DNA from: CBDANZ01 sp965197865
Lineage (GTDB): Bacteria; Acidobacteriota; Vicinamibacteria; Vicinamibacterales; CAVVIG01
Reading direction: 5' to 3'
Length of the DNA stretch: 64,000 nt
Assembly (NCBI GenBank): GCA_965197865.1
Contig: CBDANZ010000004.1
Span: forward strand, 569,313-633,312
The notes under the pieces were generated by a model. It saw nothing but the letters and a program-made list of their open reading frames with translations. It made no database searches and was not told the origin of the DNA. Shown one piece after another: positions 17,721-26,177 of this stretch. The position numbers and the translations under genes are program-made. Position 1 is the stretch's first letter; every line of letters begins with the position of its first letter.

Positions 17721-18797
17721 TCAGGCGCCCCCCTCGATCACCGCCAGCGTCTCGCGCGCCGCGACCGGCCAACTGTACTTCGCCAGCACTCGCGGCGCCT
17801 CGGCCAGCAGGTTCTGTCGAATTGTCTCGTCGAACAGCAACTGCTCAAGGGCTCGAATTGTCGCGGCGAGGTTTCCGAGCGGAACGTAGAGTGCCGCGTT
17901 GCCGCAGCTTTCGTGTGCCACTTCGGTATCGAGCAGAACTGGCGGCACGCTGGCTGCTAGCGCCTCGAGCGGCGTGAGCCCGAAACCCTCGTATTCCGAT
18001 AGAAACGCAAACGCCCGCGCTTGCGCGTACAACCGGCCGAGCTCTTCGTCTGATACGTATTGACGCCACGTCACGCGGCCGACGACGTCTGCCGTCGCGA
18101 TGGCCTCGGCGATGTCTTGCCGAGGATGCGTGCGATTGGCGCCCACGATGTCGAGCGTCGCGGCGTCGTAGGCGCGCGCAATTGGCATGAACGCGCGAAT
18201 CAGATCCGGCACGTGCCGCCGGTTGAAAATCGATCCGACGAACAAGACGTTTGGTCGGCTGCGATCCGCCATCGTTGACCACGCGGGTGGCATGATCCCG
18301 GGTGGAATCACGTGGACGCGGGACGGGGAAAGGCCGTAGCGTTCGATAAGCTCGCCGCATGAAAACTGCGAGATCGTCACGACGGCGCGCGCCTGCGAAG
18401 CGGCGCGGCGCGACAACAGGCGGCGCTGGATGCCTTCTCGTGTCGAGAACCATTCCGGGTGCGCCGCGAACGAAAGGTCGTGGATCGCGACCACCGTCGG
18501 CACCCGAAGGAAGAGCGGAGCGGTATAGGCCGGTGCGAAGAACACGTCGAGGCGGTCCCTAGCTGCGACCGAGGGGAGCCGCACCTGCTCCCACCAGCTC
18601 CCGCCGGACCCGGGAACGATTCGCGTCGGGAACCGGTGGACGTCGTACGCGAACTCGAGCGGCTCGGGCGCGTACAACACGAAGTCGTGCGGCCGCGCCT
18701 TCTCGTTGGCGCTCCACTGGGCGAGAAGACCGCTCAGATACCGCCCGACGCCGGTGGAGCGGCCGCAGAGCTCGCGCGCGTCGATCCCGATTCGCAT
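17721..18797 (-). CDS. Glycosyltransferase family 4
   Basis: 358 residues from ATG 18797, starting 'MRIGIDARELCGRSTGVGRY'. The donor domain has 'NVLFVGSIFNRRHVPDLIRA' and 'AFAFLSEYEGFGLTPLEALA'. It belongs to the same subfamily as the neighbouring GT4 genes, so the operon probably grew by duplication. The specific sugar is not predictable. Confidence 0.88.
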   Translation of the reverse strand: MRIGIDARELCGRSTGVGRYLSGLLAQWSANEKARPHDFVLYAPEPLEFAYDVHRFPTRIVPGSGGSWWEQVRLPSVAARDRLDVFFAPAYTAPLFLRVPTVVAIHDLSFAAHPEWFSTREGIQRRLLSRRAASQARAVVTISQFSCGELIERYGLSPSRVHVIPPGIMPPAWSTMADRSRPNVLFVGSIFNRRHVPDLIRAFMPIARAYDAATLDIVGANRTHPRQDIAEAIATADVVGRVTWRQYVSDEELGRLYAQARAFAFLSEYEGFGLTPLEALAASVPPVLLDTEVAHESCGNAALYVPLGNLAATIRALEQLLFDETIRQNLLAEAPRVLAKYSWPVAARETLAVIEGGA

Positions 18798-18835
18798 ATC
18801 ACCTATTCTCGAACTTCACTTGTGCTGCGTAGGTT

Positions 18836-18878
18836 TCAGCTCTCGGCAGGACACATCGGGCTGAAACGTGAGAGCTGA
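18836..18878. repeat. TCAGCTCTC/GAGAGCTGA hairpin upstream of a GT4 gene
   Basis: Perfect 9-base arms at 18836-18844 and 18870-18878, in the 151-base gap between two co-directional glycosyltransferase genes. It could attenuate or stabilise the operon transcript, or simply be one of the simple-word repeats of this genome. Confidence 0.5.
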
Positions 18879-18948
18879 TGACTGATAACTACGCTAACTC
18901 AATGCACTCAGGGATTCGAGGCACACGACATTCGTGGACTCCGGCCCC

Positions 18949-20088
18949 TCAGTCCCGATGCCCGAGGCGTCGGCGCTCAATGGCTTGCGCGTACGTCTCG
19001 TACATCCGACGGGCGGTACGTCCCCAACTAAACTCCCGCGCGCGCGCAACGGATCTTGCCGCCGACTGCGCCACGTACGCGTCATCGTCGAGGATCTGTT
19101 CGATGGCCGCCGCGAGCTGTTCGCTGTCGTCCGGATTCACCAGCGCTCCGGCGTCGCCCAGCACTTCGGGCAGAGCCCCCCGGTTGGAGGCGACAACCGG
19201 CACGCCGAGCGTCATCGCCTCGATGACCGGGATGCCGAAGCCTTCTTCGAACGAGGGTTGAACGAGCAGCCGGGCGCCTTCGTACAATGCACGACGATTG
19301 GCGGGGTCCACGTACCCGATGTGTCGCGCGAGGCCGCCGAGCGGTGCGCGCGCCAGGCGGTCGAGCCAGGGTTGCGCCGCGGCGGTCGCCTTTCCTGCAA
19401 GAACGAGTGGAGGAAGGCCCGGCCGCCTCGCGGCGAGCCGTTCGTACGCGTCGAGCAGGCCTCCCACATTCTTTCTTGGCTCGAGAGTGCCGAAAAACAA
19501 GACGTACCCTCCGTCGGCCGGCGGCCGTTCCCGCGGGGCCCACGCAGGCGCGCCCGGCGAGCATACCGAAATCCGATCGAAGGGCACGCCGAGCTGCCGC
19601 TCGACTTCGCTCGCGGTGAACTTCGAGACGACGACCACGCTGTCAGATCGGCGCACGTGCCGGCGGGCGAGCGCCTTGTAGTCACGCCGGATCTCTGCGC
19701 GCGTACGCTCGGGATGGGACAGAAAGTTGAGATCGTGGATCGTGACGACCTGGGCGGCGTTCCGGGCGGGGAGAAGAAGCGGATGAAGCGAGTGCGTGAC
19801 GTCGAATCCCCGACGGGTGAGCGTCTCGGCAGCAGGCCAGCCGAGGCGATGCCACGCCAAGTTCAGCAGGCTTCCCGGCACGCGGCAATCGACAACGGTT
19901 GCGCCGACAAGATCGGCCGAAGGCTCGAAGCGATCCTTCCACGAACTGGAGAAGAGCGTCAGATCGAGCGCACTGCTTGGCGCGGCCGGAGGAAATGTGG
20001 CGAGCAGGGCGCGGACGAGCTCGTGCGTGTATTCGCCGACGCCGCTCCGCTCCTTGAGGGCCGGCCGGTAGTCGACAAGAATGCGCAC
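18949..20088 (-). CDS. Glycosyltransferase family 4, first gene of the exopolysaccharide operon
   Basis: 379 residues if started at GTG 20088 ('VRILVDYRPALKERSGVGEY'), which aligns with the starts of the other GT4 proteins. The frame is open to 20190 but the extra N-terminus is not family-like. Donor domain: 'VLFFGTLEPRKNVGGLLDAY' and 'LLVQPSFEEGFGIPVIEAMT'. It is the promoter-proximal gene of the minus-strand operon, divergent from ugd across about 140 bases that must hold both promoters. Confidence 0.86.
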   Translation of the reverse strand: MRILVDYRPALKERSGVGEYTHELVRALLATFPPAAPSSALDLTLFSSSWKDRFEPSADLVGATVVDCRVPGSLLNLAWHRLGWPAAETLTRRGFDVTHSLHPLLLPARNAAQVVTIHDLNFLSHPERTRAEIRRDYKALARRHVRRSDSVVVVSKFTASEVERQLGVPFDRISVCSPGAPAWAPRERPPADGGYVLFFGTLEPRKNVGGLLDAYERLAARRPGLPPLVLAGKATAAAQPWLDRLARAPLGGLARHIGYVDPANRRALYEGARLLVQPSFEEGFGIPVIEAMTLGVPVVASNRGALPEVLGDAGALVNPDDSEQLAAAIEQILDDDAYVAQSAARSVARAREFSWGRTARRMYETYAQAIERRRLGHRD

Positions 20089-20231
20089 CTTGGCGACGTT
20101 ACCATAGGGGTGCTTGGCTCCGGGGGGTTGGCGCTGGGGGCTACATGCCGCGTGCCGCGTACGGTGAGCTAAGTCGTTCAGAATCAGCATGTTGTTGTGA
20201 TACTCTCGTTCGAATCAGCCAGGGAATAAAG

Positions 20232-21527
20232 ATGAAGATCGCCGTTGTCGGAACAGGATATGTCGGTCTGGTGGTGGGCGTGTGCCTGGCCGAAAACGGA
20301 AATGACGTGGTCTGCGTTGACAACGACCTAAGGAAAATTGCGACGCTTCGGGCAGATCGAATACCCATCTATGAGCCCGGGCTCCAGGAGATGGTGCGGC
20401 GCAATCACGAGGAAGAGCGCCTGAGCTACACCACGGATTTGAAGGCGGCCGTGGCGGCGTCCGAGATCGTCTTCATCGCGGTCGGCACGCCGCCGGGCGA
20501 AGACGGGGCGGCCGATCTGCAGCACGTGCTCGACGTCGCGCGCGACATTGGACGAGCGATAAGCAGGTACACCGTGGTCGTGAACAAGAGTACCGTTCCG
20601 GTGGGCACAGCGAAGCGCGTGCGCACGGCGATCGCTGAGGAAACCACGCAGCCTTTCAGCGTCGTCAGCAACCCGGAATTCCTGAAGCAGGGCGCCGCGA
20701 TCGAAGACTTCATGAAGCCCGACCGCGTGGTCATCGGCGCGGATGATGAGCGGTCGGCCGAGGCGATGAAGGAGCTCTACGCTCCCTTCACGCGCACCGG
20801 CGCGCCGATCATGCTAATGGACACAGGGAGCGCCGAGCTGTCGAAATACGCGGCGAATTCCATTCTGGCGACGCGGATCTCGTTCATGAATGAGATCGCC
20901 ACCGTCTGTGAGCTGGTCGGAGCCGACGTCGACGAGGTGCGCAAGGCGATTGGAGGGGATCGCCGGATAGGCACCTCGTTCTTGTTTCCGGGCGTCGGGT
21001 ACGGCGGAAGCTGCTTTCCGAAAGACGTGAAGGCGCTCCTGAAGTCGGTGGGCGACCTGGGGTACGACTTCAAGGTTCTTGCCGCCGTCGAGGCCGTGAA
21101 CGAAGCGCAGAAGGGGAGGCTCGTCTGCAAGATGCAAACGCATTTTGGCGACATGAGCGGCTGCCTGATTGCGCTCTGGGGTCTGGCGTTCAAGCCGCGA
21201 ACCGATGACATGCGCGAAGCACCGGCGATTGGGATCATCGAGCGCCTGCTGGCGCTTGGCGCGCGCGTGCGCGCCTACGATCCGGAGGCTTCTGGAGCCG
21301 CGCGGCGCATCTTTGGCGATCGCATTGCGCTCTGCGGGAAGAGCTACGACGCGCTGTCTGGCGCCGACGCGCTCGCGATTGTCACCGAGTGGAACGAGTT
21401 CCGGGAGCCCGATTTCAAGAAAATGCGCCAGCTCCTTCGTTCGCCGGTCGTCTTCGACGGCCGCAACATCTACTCGCCTGAGCACATGCGCGCGCTCGGC
21501 TTCACCTATTTCTCCATTGGCCGCTGA
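20232..21527 (+). CDS. ugd: UDP-glucose 6-dehydrogenase
   Basis: 431 residues from ATG 20232, starting 'MKIAVVGTGYVGLVVGVCLA', the standard NAD-binding N-terminus. It oxidises UDP-glucose to UDP-glucuronate with NAD. Family signatures: 'NKSTVPVGTAKRV', 'SNPEFLKQGAAIEDFMKPDR', 'ELSKYAANSILATRISFMNE' and the catalytic Cys in 'GVGYGGSCFPKD'. Its product is the direct substrate of the UDP-xylose synthase at 8995-9933, which ties the two divergent units together. Confidence 0.95.
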   Translation: MKIAVVGTGYVGLVVGVCLAENGNDVVCVDNDLRKIATLRADRIPIYEPGLQEMVRRNHEEERLSYTTDLKAAVAASEIVFIAVGTPPGEDGAADLQHVLDVARDIGRAISRYTVVVNKSTVPVGTAKRVRTAIAEETTQPFSVVSNPEFLKQGAAIEDFMKPDRVVIGADDERSAEAMKELYAPFTRTGAPIMLMDTGSAELSKYAANSILATRISFMNEIATVCELVGADVDEVRKAIGGDRRIGTSFLFPGVGYGGSCFPKDVKALLKSVGDLGYDFKVLAAVEAVNEAQKGRLVCKMQTHFGDMSGCLIALWGLAFKPRTDDMREAPAIGIIERLLALGARVRAYDPEASGAARRIFGDRIALCGKSYDALSGADALAIVTEWNEFREPDFKKMRQLLRSPVVFDGRNIYSPEHMRALGFTYFSIGR

Positions 21528-22530
21528 TCCGCGCCGCGTACTGGTGACGGGCGGCGCCGGCTACGTCGGCAGCCACGCATGCAAGGCGTTGAGACAGGCC
21601 GGCTATCAGGCGGTGGTCTTCGATAACCTCGTAGCCGGTCATCGCGAGGCCGTCCGCTGGGGCGAGCTGGTCGAAGGCGACATCACCGACACGAACGCCG
21701 TACGGGCGGCGCTTCGGCGGCACGCCGTTTCGGCCGTGATGCATTTCGCTGCCTTTCTGGACGTCGGCGAGTCGGTGCGCGAGCCGGTCCGCTACTACCA
21801 CAACAACGTACTCGGCGCGCTGAGGGTGCTCGAAGCGATGGCCGCCGAAGGGGTCTCGCTCTTCGTGTTCTCGTCGACCTGCGCCATCTACGGCGAGCCG
21901 ATCGACATCCCGATCGCGGAAACCCATCCGCAGAATCCGATCAACAGCTACGGTGAGACGAAGCTGGCCGTCGAGCGAGCGCTGCCGCACTTGGCCCGCG
22001 CGTCCGGCCTGCGCTGGGCCGCGCTCCGCTACTTCAACGCCGCCGGCGCCGATCCCGATGGAGAGATTGGCGAAGATCATTCGCCTGAGATGCACCTCAT
22101 CCCGCGGGCAATCGAGGCGACGCGCGGGGCACCGCGCCTGCAGGTATTCGGCGCCGACTATCCGACTCCCGACGGGACCTGCCTGCGCGATTACATCCAC
22201 GTCTCGGACCTTGCGGATGCGCACGTGAAGGCGCTCGAGATGATTGCCGACAGCGGCCGCTCGGGCGTTTATAATCTCGGGACCGGCCGTCCACATTCGG
22301 TGCGCGAAGTGATCGAAACGGTTGAGCGCGTCACGCTCCGCCCGGTGCTGTGGAGCTTGGCGCCACGGCGCGCCGGCGACGCGGCGGCGCTCTACGCAGC
22401 GCCCGACAAGGCGCAGGCCGATCTATCCTGGAAGACCCGATTCCCCGACCTGGACTCGATTGTCCGCACGGCCTGGGAGTGGCACCGGACCCATCCCCAC
22501 GGGTACCGGGTGACCACCACGCAGTTGTGA
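21517..22530 (+). CDS. galE: UDP-glucose 4-epimerase
   Basis: 337 residues from a TTG at 21517 ('LAADPRRVLVTGGAGYVGSH'); there is no ATG or GTG close to the conserved N-terminus, and the start overlaps ugd by 11 bases. NAD site 'GGAGYVGSH', catalytic 'SSTCAIYGE' and 'NSYGETK' (YxxxK), 'YFNAAGADPDGEIGEDHSPE' and 'DGTCLRDYIHVSDLADAH' are GalE hallmarks. It interconverts UDP-glucose and UDP-galactose for polysaccharide assembly. The GTGA overlap with the ABC transporter implies coupling. Confidence 0.93.
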   Translation: MAADPRRVLVTGGAGYVGSHACKALRQAGYQAVVFDNLVAGHREAVRWGELVEGDITDTNAVRAALRRHAVSAVMHFAAFLDVGESVREPVRYYHNNVLGALRVLEAMAAEGVSLFVFSSTCAIYGEPIDIPIAETHPQNPINSYGETKLAVERALPHLARASGLRWAALRYFNAAGADPDGEIGEDHSPEMHLIPRAIEATRGAPRLQVFGADYPTPDGTCLRDYIHVSDLADAHVKALEMIADSGRSGVYNLGTGRPHSVREVIETVERVTLRPVLWSLAPRRAGDAAALYAAPDKAQADLSWKTRFPDLDSIVRTAWEWHRTHPHGYRVTTTQL

Positions 22531-24290
22531 GCGCGCCCACACCGCTCGGTCGCCTGTTCCGCTACGCGAAGCCTTATCGCTGGCGGATGGCGTGCGCGAT
22601 GGCCGGCATGCTCGTGTACGCTGCCGGGTCCGGCGGTCTCGCGTGGGTGATCAAGCCCATCCTCGACCAGACGCTCCGCAATCAGGAAGGGCTCACCTTC
22701 ACGGCTTGGGCGCTCGTGCTCATGTACCTGCTGAAAGGCGCTGGCTCGTACGTGTCGTCGTACTTGATGGCCGGCGTGGGCCAGCGCGTGGTGATGGACG
22801 TGCGCAACGCGCTGTACCGCCACATCCTCGGGCAGTCGTCAGGGTTTTTCGCGCAGCGGACTACCGGTCAGCTCATGTCGCGGATCAACAACGACGTGGG
22901 TCAGATCCAGCAGGCGGTGGCGGAGACGGCGGGCGATCTGGCGCGCGAGTCGCTCGCGCTCTTCGCCTTTGCGGCGTTGATGTTCTATTACGACGCGTGG
23001 CTCGCCATCTTCTGTGTCATCAGCGCGCCGGTCATCGTCTACCCGCTCGTCCGCCTCGGCCAGCGCGTGCGCCGCACGACGAGGCGAAGCCAGGAGGCGC
23101 TCGAACAGCTCTCTCACGCCAGCGCCGAGGCGCTCACCGGGCACCGCATCGTCAAGGCGTTTGGCACGGAGAACAAGGAAGCCGAGAAGTTCGCACGCGT
23201 GGGGTACCACCTCTTTCGCACCAACATGAAGGTGACGGCGGCGCTGTCCAGCCTGCCGCCGCTCATGGAGGTGCTCGGCGGCGCGGCGATGGCGGGCGCG
23301 CTGTGGTACGGGAGCCGTGAGATCGCAGCCGGCAGTCTCACGCTGGGCGAGTTCACGTCTTTCATCGCGGCGATGTTCCTCATGTACGGCCCGGCCAAGA
23401 AGCTCAGCCGCGTGAACGCCAGCCTCCAGCAGGCCATGGCGGCCGCCGAACGCATCTTCGAGATGCTCGACGTGCACACCGAGGTGAAGGAAAGGCCGGC
23501 TGCGCCGCCGCTCCAGCCGTTTGGCCACGAGATCGAGTTCCGCAACGTGACGTTCGGCTACGACGAAGGAGTCGGCCGCATTCTTCGGGGCGTGTCGTTT
23601 CGCGTGCGGGCGGGTCAGATGATTGCGATCGTCGGCCGAAGCGGCGCGGGCAAGACCACGCTCGTGAACCTGCTGCCGCGCTTCTACGACGTGACGAGCG
23701 GCAGCATTCTCGTCGACGGGGTGAAGGTGCGCGACGTCACGCTGGGGTCGCTTCGGCGGCAGATCGGGTTCGTCACCCAGGAGACGGTACTATTCGACGA
23801 GACCGTGGCGAGCAACATCGCCTACGGCGTGCCCGGCGCTAACCACGGGGAGATCGAGGCGGCGGCCAAAGCGGCGCACGCCCACGAGTTCATCACGGCG
23901 CTGCCGCAGGGTTACAACACGGTGATCGGGGAGCGCGGACAGCGGCTGTCCGGCGGACAGCGGCAGCGGATCGCGATTGCGCGGGCGATTCTCAAGAACG
24001 CGCCGATTCTGGTGCTCGACGAGGCCACTTCGGCGCTCGACACCGAGGCAGAGCTGCTGGTGCAAGACGCGCTGGCGAACCTGATGCACAACCGGACGTC
24101 AATCGTGATCGCGCACCGATTGTCGACCATCCGGCGGGCCGACGGCATCGTCGTTCTCGAAAGCGGCTACATCGTCGAGACCGGCCGCCACGACGAGCTC
24201 CTGGCCCAGCCGTCGGGGACCTACGCGATGCTGTACCAGTTGCAGCTCCTCGAAGCGCGCAAGCCCGAACGGCGCATAGTGCCTTCGTAG
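22527..24290 (+). CDS. MsbA-like lipid/glycan ABC exporter (fused permease-ATPase)
   Basis: 587 residues from GTG 22527, overlapping the galE stop by four bases. The N-terminal half has six membrane helices of the ABC_membrane exporter type. The ATPase half (from about residue 340) has Walker A '[20 protein letters not shown]', signature 'RLSGGQRQRIAIARAIL', Walker B 'ILVLDEATSALD' and the H-loop 'IVIAHRLSTI'. Homologues flip lipid A core or polyprenyl-linked glycans. With no Wzx or Wzy visible in the window, it is the best candidate for exporting the lipid-linked product of this cluster. Confidence 0.9.
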   Translation: MSAPTPLGRLFRYAKPYRWRMACAMAGMLVYAAGSGGLAWVIKPILDQTLRNQEGLTFTAWALVLMYLLKGAGSYVSSYLMAGVGQRVVMDVRNALYRHILGQSSGFFAQRTTGQLMSRINNDVGQIQQAVAETAGDLARESLALFAFAALMFYYDAWLAIFCVISAPVIVYPLVRLGQRVRRTTRRSQEALEQLSHASAEALTGHRIVKAFGTENKEAEKFARVGYHLFRTNMKVTAALSSLPPLMEVLGGAAMAGALWYGSREIAAGSLTLGEFTSFIAAMFLMYGPAKKLSRVNASLQQAMAAAERIFEMLDVHTEVKERPAAPPLQPFGHEIEFRNVTFGYDEGVGRILRGVSFRVRAGQMIAIVGRSGAGKTTLVNLLPRFYDVTSGSILVDGVKVRDVTLGSLRRQIGFVTQETVLFDETVASNIAYGVPGANHGEIEAAAKAAHAHEFITALPQGYNTVIGERGQRLSGGQRQRIAIARAILKNAPILVLDEATSALDTEAELLVQDALANLMHNRTSIVIAHRLSTIRRADGIVVLESGYIVETGRHDELLAQPSGTYAMLYQLQLLEARKPERRIVPS

Positions 24291-24407
24291 GGCAGGTGCG
24301 CCTGCGGCCATCCGCGGCCGAGACCATGGATAGCCGAGGACGGGCATCAGCGTCAGTTCGCGCCGGGGGTGGGCCCCGGCGCCAGGGAAGGAAAGCTGGC
24401 TTCTGCA

Positions 24408-25301
24408 GTGATCAAATCGATGACCGGCTTTGCGAACGTGACGCGCGAGGACGATCGCGCGACAATCAGTGTCACCATCCGTGCCCTGAACCATCGCTAC
24501 CTCGATGTGCAGCTCCGCGTTCCGCAGGCGCTTGCGGCGATGGAGAGCGGTGTACGTGCGCAGGTTGGCCGACGCGTGGCGCGCGGACGCGTGGAACTGA
24601 GCCTATCGATGCAGCGTCGCCAGGCACCAGGCGTGGATGTGGAGTTCAACGAGGAGTTCGGCCGGGCGCTCGAATCGGCAATGGAGCAGGCGCGGGCGCG
24701 CGGGCTGGTGAGCGGAGCCCTCACTCCTGGCGATCTGCTGCGGCTTCCGCAGGTGATCACGATCCGCGAACGGCAGACTCCCGCCGACGAAACGATGATG
24801 CTCGAGGTTGCAGCTCGTGGTCGTCAAGCGGTGGATGATGCGCTGGCCGACCTGGATGTGATGCGCGCGCGGGAGGGCGACCACCTGCGTGGCGAGCTGG
24901 AGGAGCGCCGCGCACTTGTGGCGGACCTCATAGAGCGCATTGCCGTTGCCGCCGACGATGGCCGCGCTGCGATGGAGCAGCGGCTCGCCGCGCGCGTGCA
25001 GCATCTGCGCACCGAGCTTGCAGCCGACGAGACCGCCGTCGCGCAGGAAATCGTCCGCCTGGCGGCACGTTCCGACATCAGCGAGGAGGTCGCGCGCTTT
25101 CGGGGCCACCTGGGGCACTGGACCGAGCTCGCCGAGGCCGCCGAGCCCTGCGGCCGCAAGCTTGACTTCCTGCTCCAGGAGATGAATCGCGAGGTGAACA
25201 CGATGGGCTCCAAGGCCGACGGCCTGCGGGTATCCGAACTCATCATCGCGGCGAAGGCCAAGCTCGAGAAGATGCGCGAGCAGGTTCAGAATGTCGAGTG
25301 A
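24408..25301 (+). CDS. YicC-family endoribonuclease-associated protein
   Basis: 297 residues from GTG 24408, giving the family-typical start 'VIKSMTGFANVTREDD'. YicC proteins have a conserved N-terminal domain and a DUF1732 C-terminal domain; the latter is seen as 'REVNTMGSKADGLRVSELII', with coiled-coil-rich sequence between. Characterised members are endoribonucleases or modulators of RNA decay. It overlaps gmk by 11 bases; yicC-gmk-rpoZ-coaBC is a widespread gene order. Confidence 0.9.
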   Translation: MIKSMTGFANVTREDDRATISVTIRALNHRYLDVQLRVPQALAAMESGVRAQVGRRVARGRVELSLSMQRRQAPGVDVEFNEEFGRALESAMEQARARGLVSGALTPGDLLRLPQVITIRERQTPADETMMLEVAARGRQAVDDALADLDVMRAREGDHLRGELEERRALVADLIERIAVAADDGRAAMEQRLAARVQHLRTELAADETAVAQEIVRLAARSDISEEVARFRGHLGHWTELAEAAEPCGRKLDFLLQEMNREVNTMGSKADGLRVSELIIAAKAKLEKMREQVQNVE

Positions 25302-25959
25302 TCCCTCGACGCGGTTCGGGGCGGGCCCCTCGGCAGAGTCCAAGGCAGGCGATCGCGGCCTGCTCTTCATCGTGTCGGCGCCGTCGGGCGCGGGCAAGAC
25401 CACGCTTGTTGAGGGGCTCGTGAAGCAGACCGTGCTCCTCAGATTGTCGCGCTCTTACACCTCGCGGTGTGCGCGCGAGGGCGAAACCGACGGGGTGGAT
25501 TATAATTTTGTGACGCGCGATCGTTTCGAGGCGATGGTCGCCGCGGGCGAGTTCCTTGAGTGGGCCGAAGTGTTCGGCAACCTTTACGGGACGTCAGCCG
25601 GCGACACCGAGCGGATACGCTTGGCGGGCGACGATGTGGTGCTGGTCATCGACGTGCAGGGTGCGCAGAAGGTGCGCAGGCGAGGCGTCGAAGCTACCTC
25701 CATTTTTGTGATGCCCCCCTCATTCGAGGCGCTCGAACGACGGCTGCGCGGCCGGAACAAGGACACTGAGGTGGCCATCCAGCAGCGGCTCCAAGTGGCG
25801 CGTGACGAAGTGCCATCGTTCCGCGACTATGACTACGTCGTCATCAACGACGAGCTGACCGGCGCCGTCGATCGGTTGCGCAGCATCGTCTGGTCCGAAC
25901 GGGCGAGACTGAAACGGATGCGCGGCGCCGCGGAAGGAATCGTGAAAACGTTTGTGTGA
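25291..25959 (+). CDS. gmk: Guanylate kinase
   Basis: 222 residues. P-loop '[17 protein letters not shown]' follows a roughly 20-residue polar N-terminus; GMP-binding 'SRSYTSRCAREGETDGVDY' (the SxTxR...GE..G.DY element) and 'EWAEVFGNLYGTS', and the lid 'RRLRGRNKDTEVAIQQRL'. It phosphorylates GMP to GDP. A later ATG would trim the N-terminus, but the ATG at 25291 overlaps yicC in a typical way. Confidence 0.94.
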   Translation: MSSDPSTRFGAGPSAESKAGDRGLLFIVSAPSGAGKTTLVEGLVKQTVLLRLSRSYTSRCAREGETDGVDYNFVTRDRFEAMVAAGEFLEWAEVFGNLYGTSAGDTERIRLAGDDVVLVIDVQGAQKVRRRGVEATSIFVMPPSFEALERRLRGRNKDTEVAIQQRLQVARDEVPSFRDYDYVVINDELTGAVDRLRSIVWSERARLKRMRGAAEGIVKTFV

Positions 25960-25985
25960 GCGGGCAGCCGCTGGAAGAAGGTTGC

Positions 25986-26171
25986 ATGATCGATCGAAGC
26001 AAGTTGTCGAATTCGTTCGAGTTCGTCGTCACTGCTGGCGCGAGGGCACGCCAACTCCTTGCCGGCGCGACGCCTCGCGTGGGGGCCGGCGAACACAAGA
26101 AGACGACCCTCGCGGAGTAGGAAGTCATGAGGAAGGTCGTGGAAAAGATCGAGGACGATCGAAACGGGTGA
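25986..26171 (+). pseudogene. rpoZ: RNA polymerase omega subunit gene with in-frame amber codon
   Basis: Between gmk and coaBC, exactly where rpoZ is expected, an ATG at 25986 opens 'MIDRSKLSNSFEFVVTAGAR' then 'ARQLLAGATPRVGAGEHKK' and 'TTLAE', stops at TAG 26118-26120, and continues in the same frame as 'EVMRKVVEKIEDDRNG' to TGA at 26169-26171. Uninterrupted it would be a 61-residue omega-like protein. The stop replaces what is probably a Gln codon. Residues 1-44 keep the helix that packs on beta-prime; the conserved C-terminal helix would be lost. Readthrough, a tolerated truncation or a base-call error are all possible. Confidence 0.7.
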
Positions 26172-26177
26172 TTCCCT

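Noticed and set aside
18934..20172. A 412-codon plus-strand frame
   Set aside because: It is the antisense shadow of the GT4 gene; composition is Arg/Gly-rich with no family motif.
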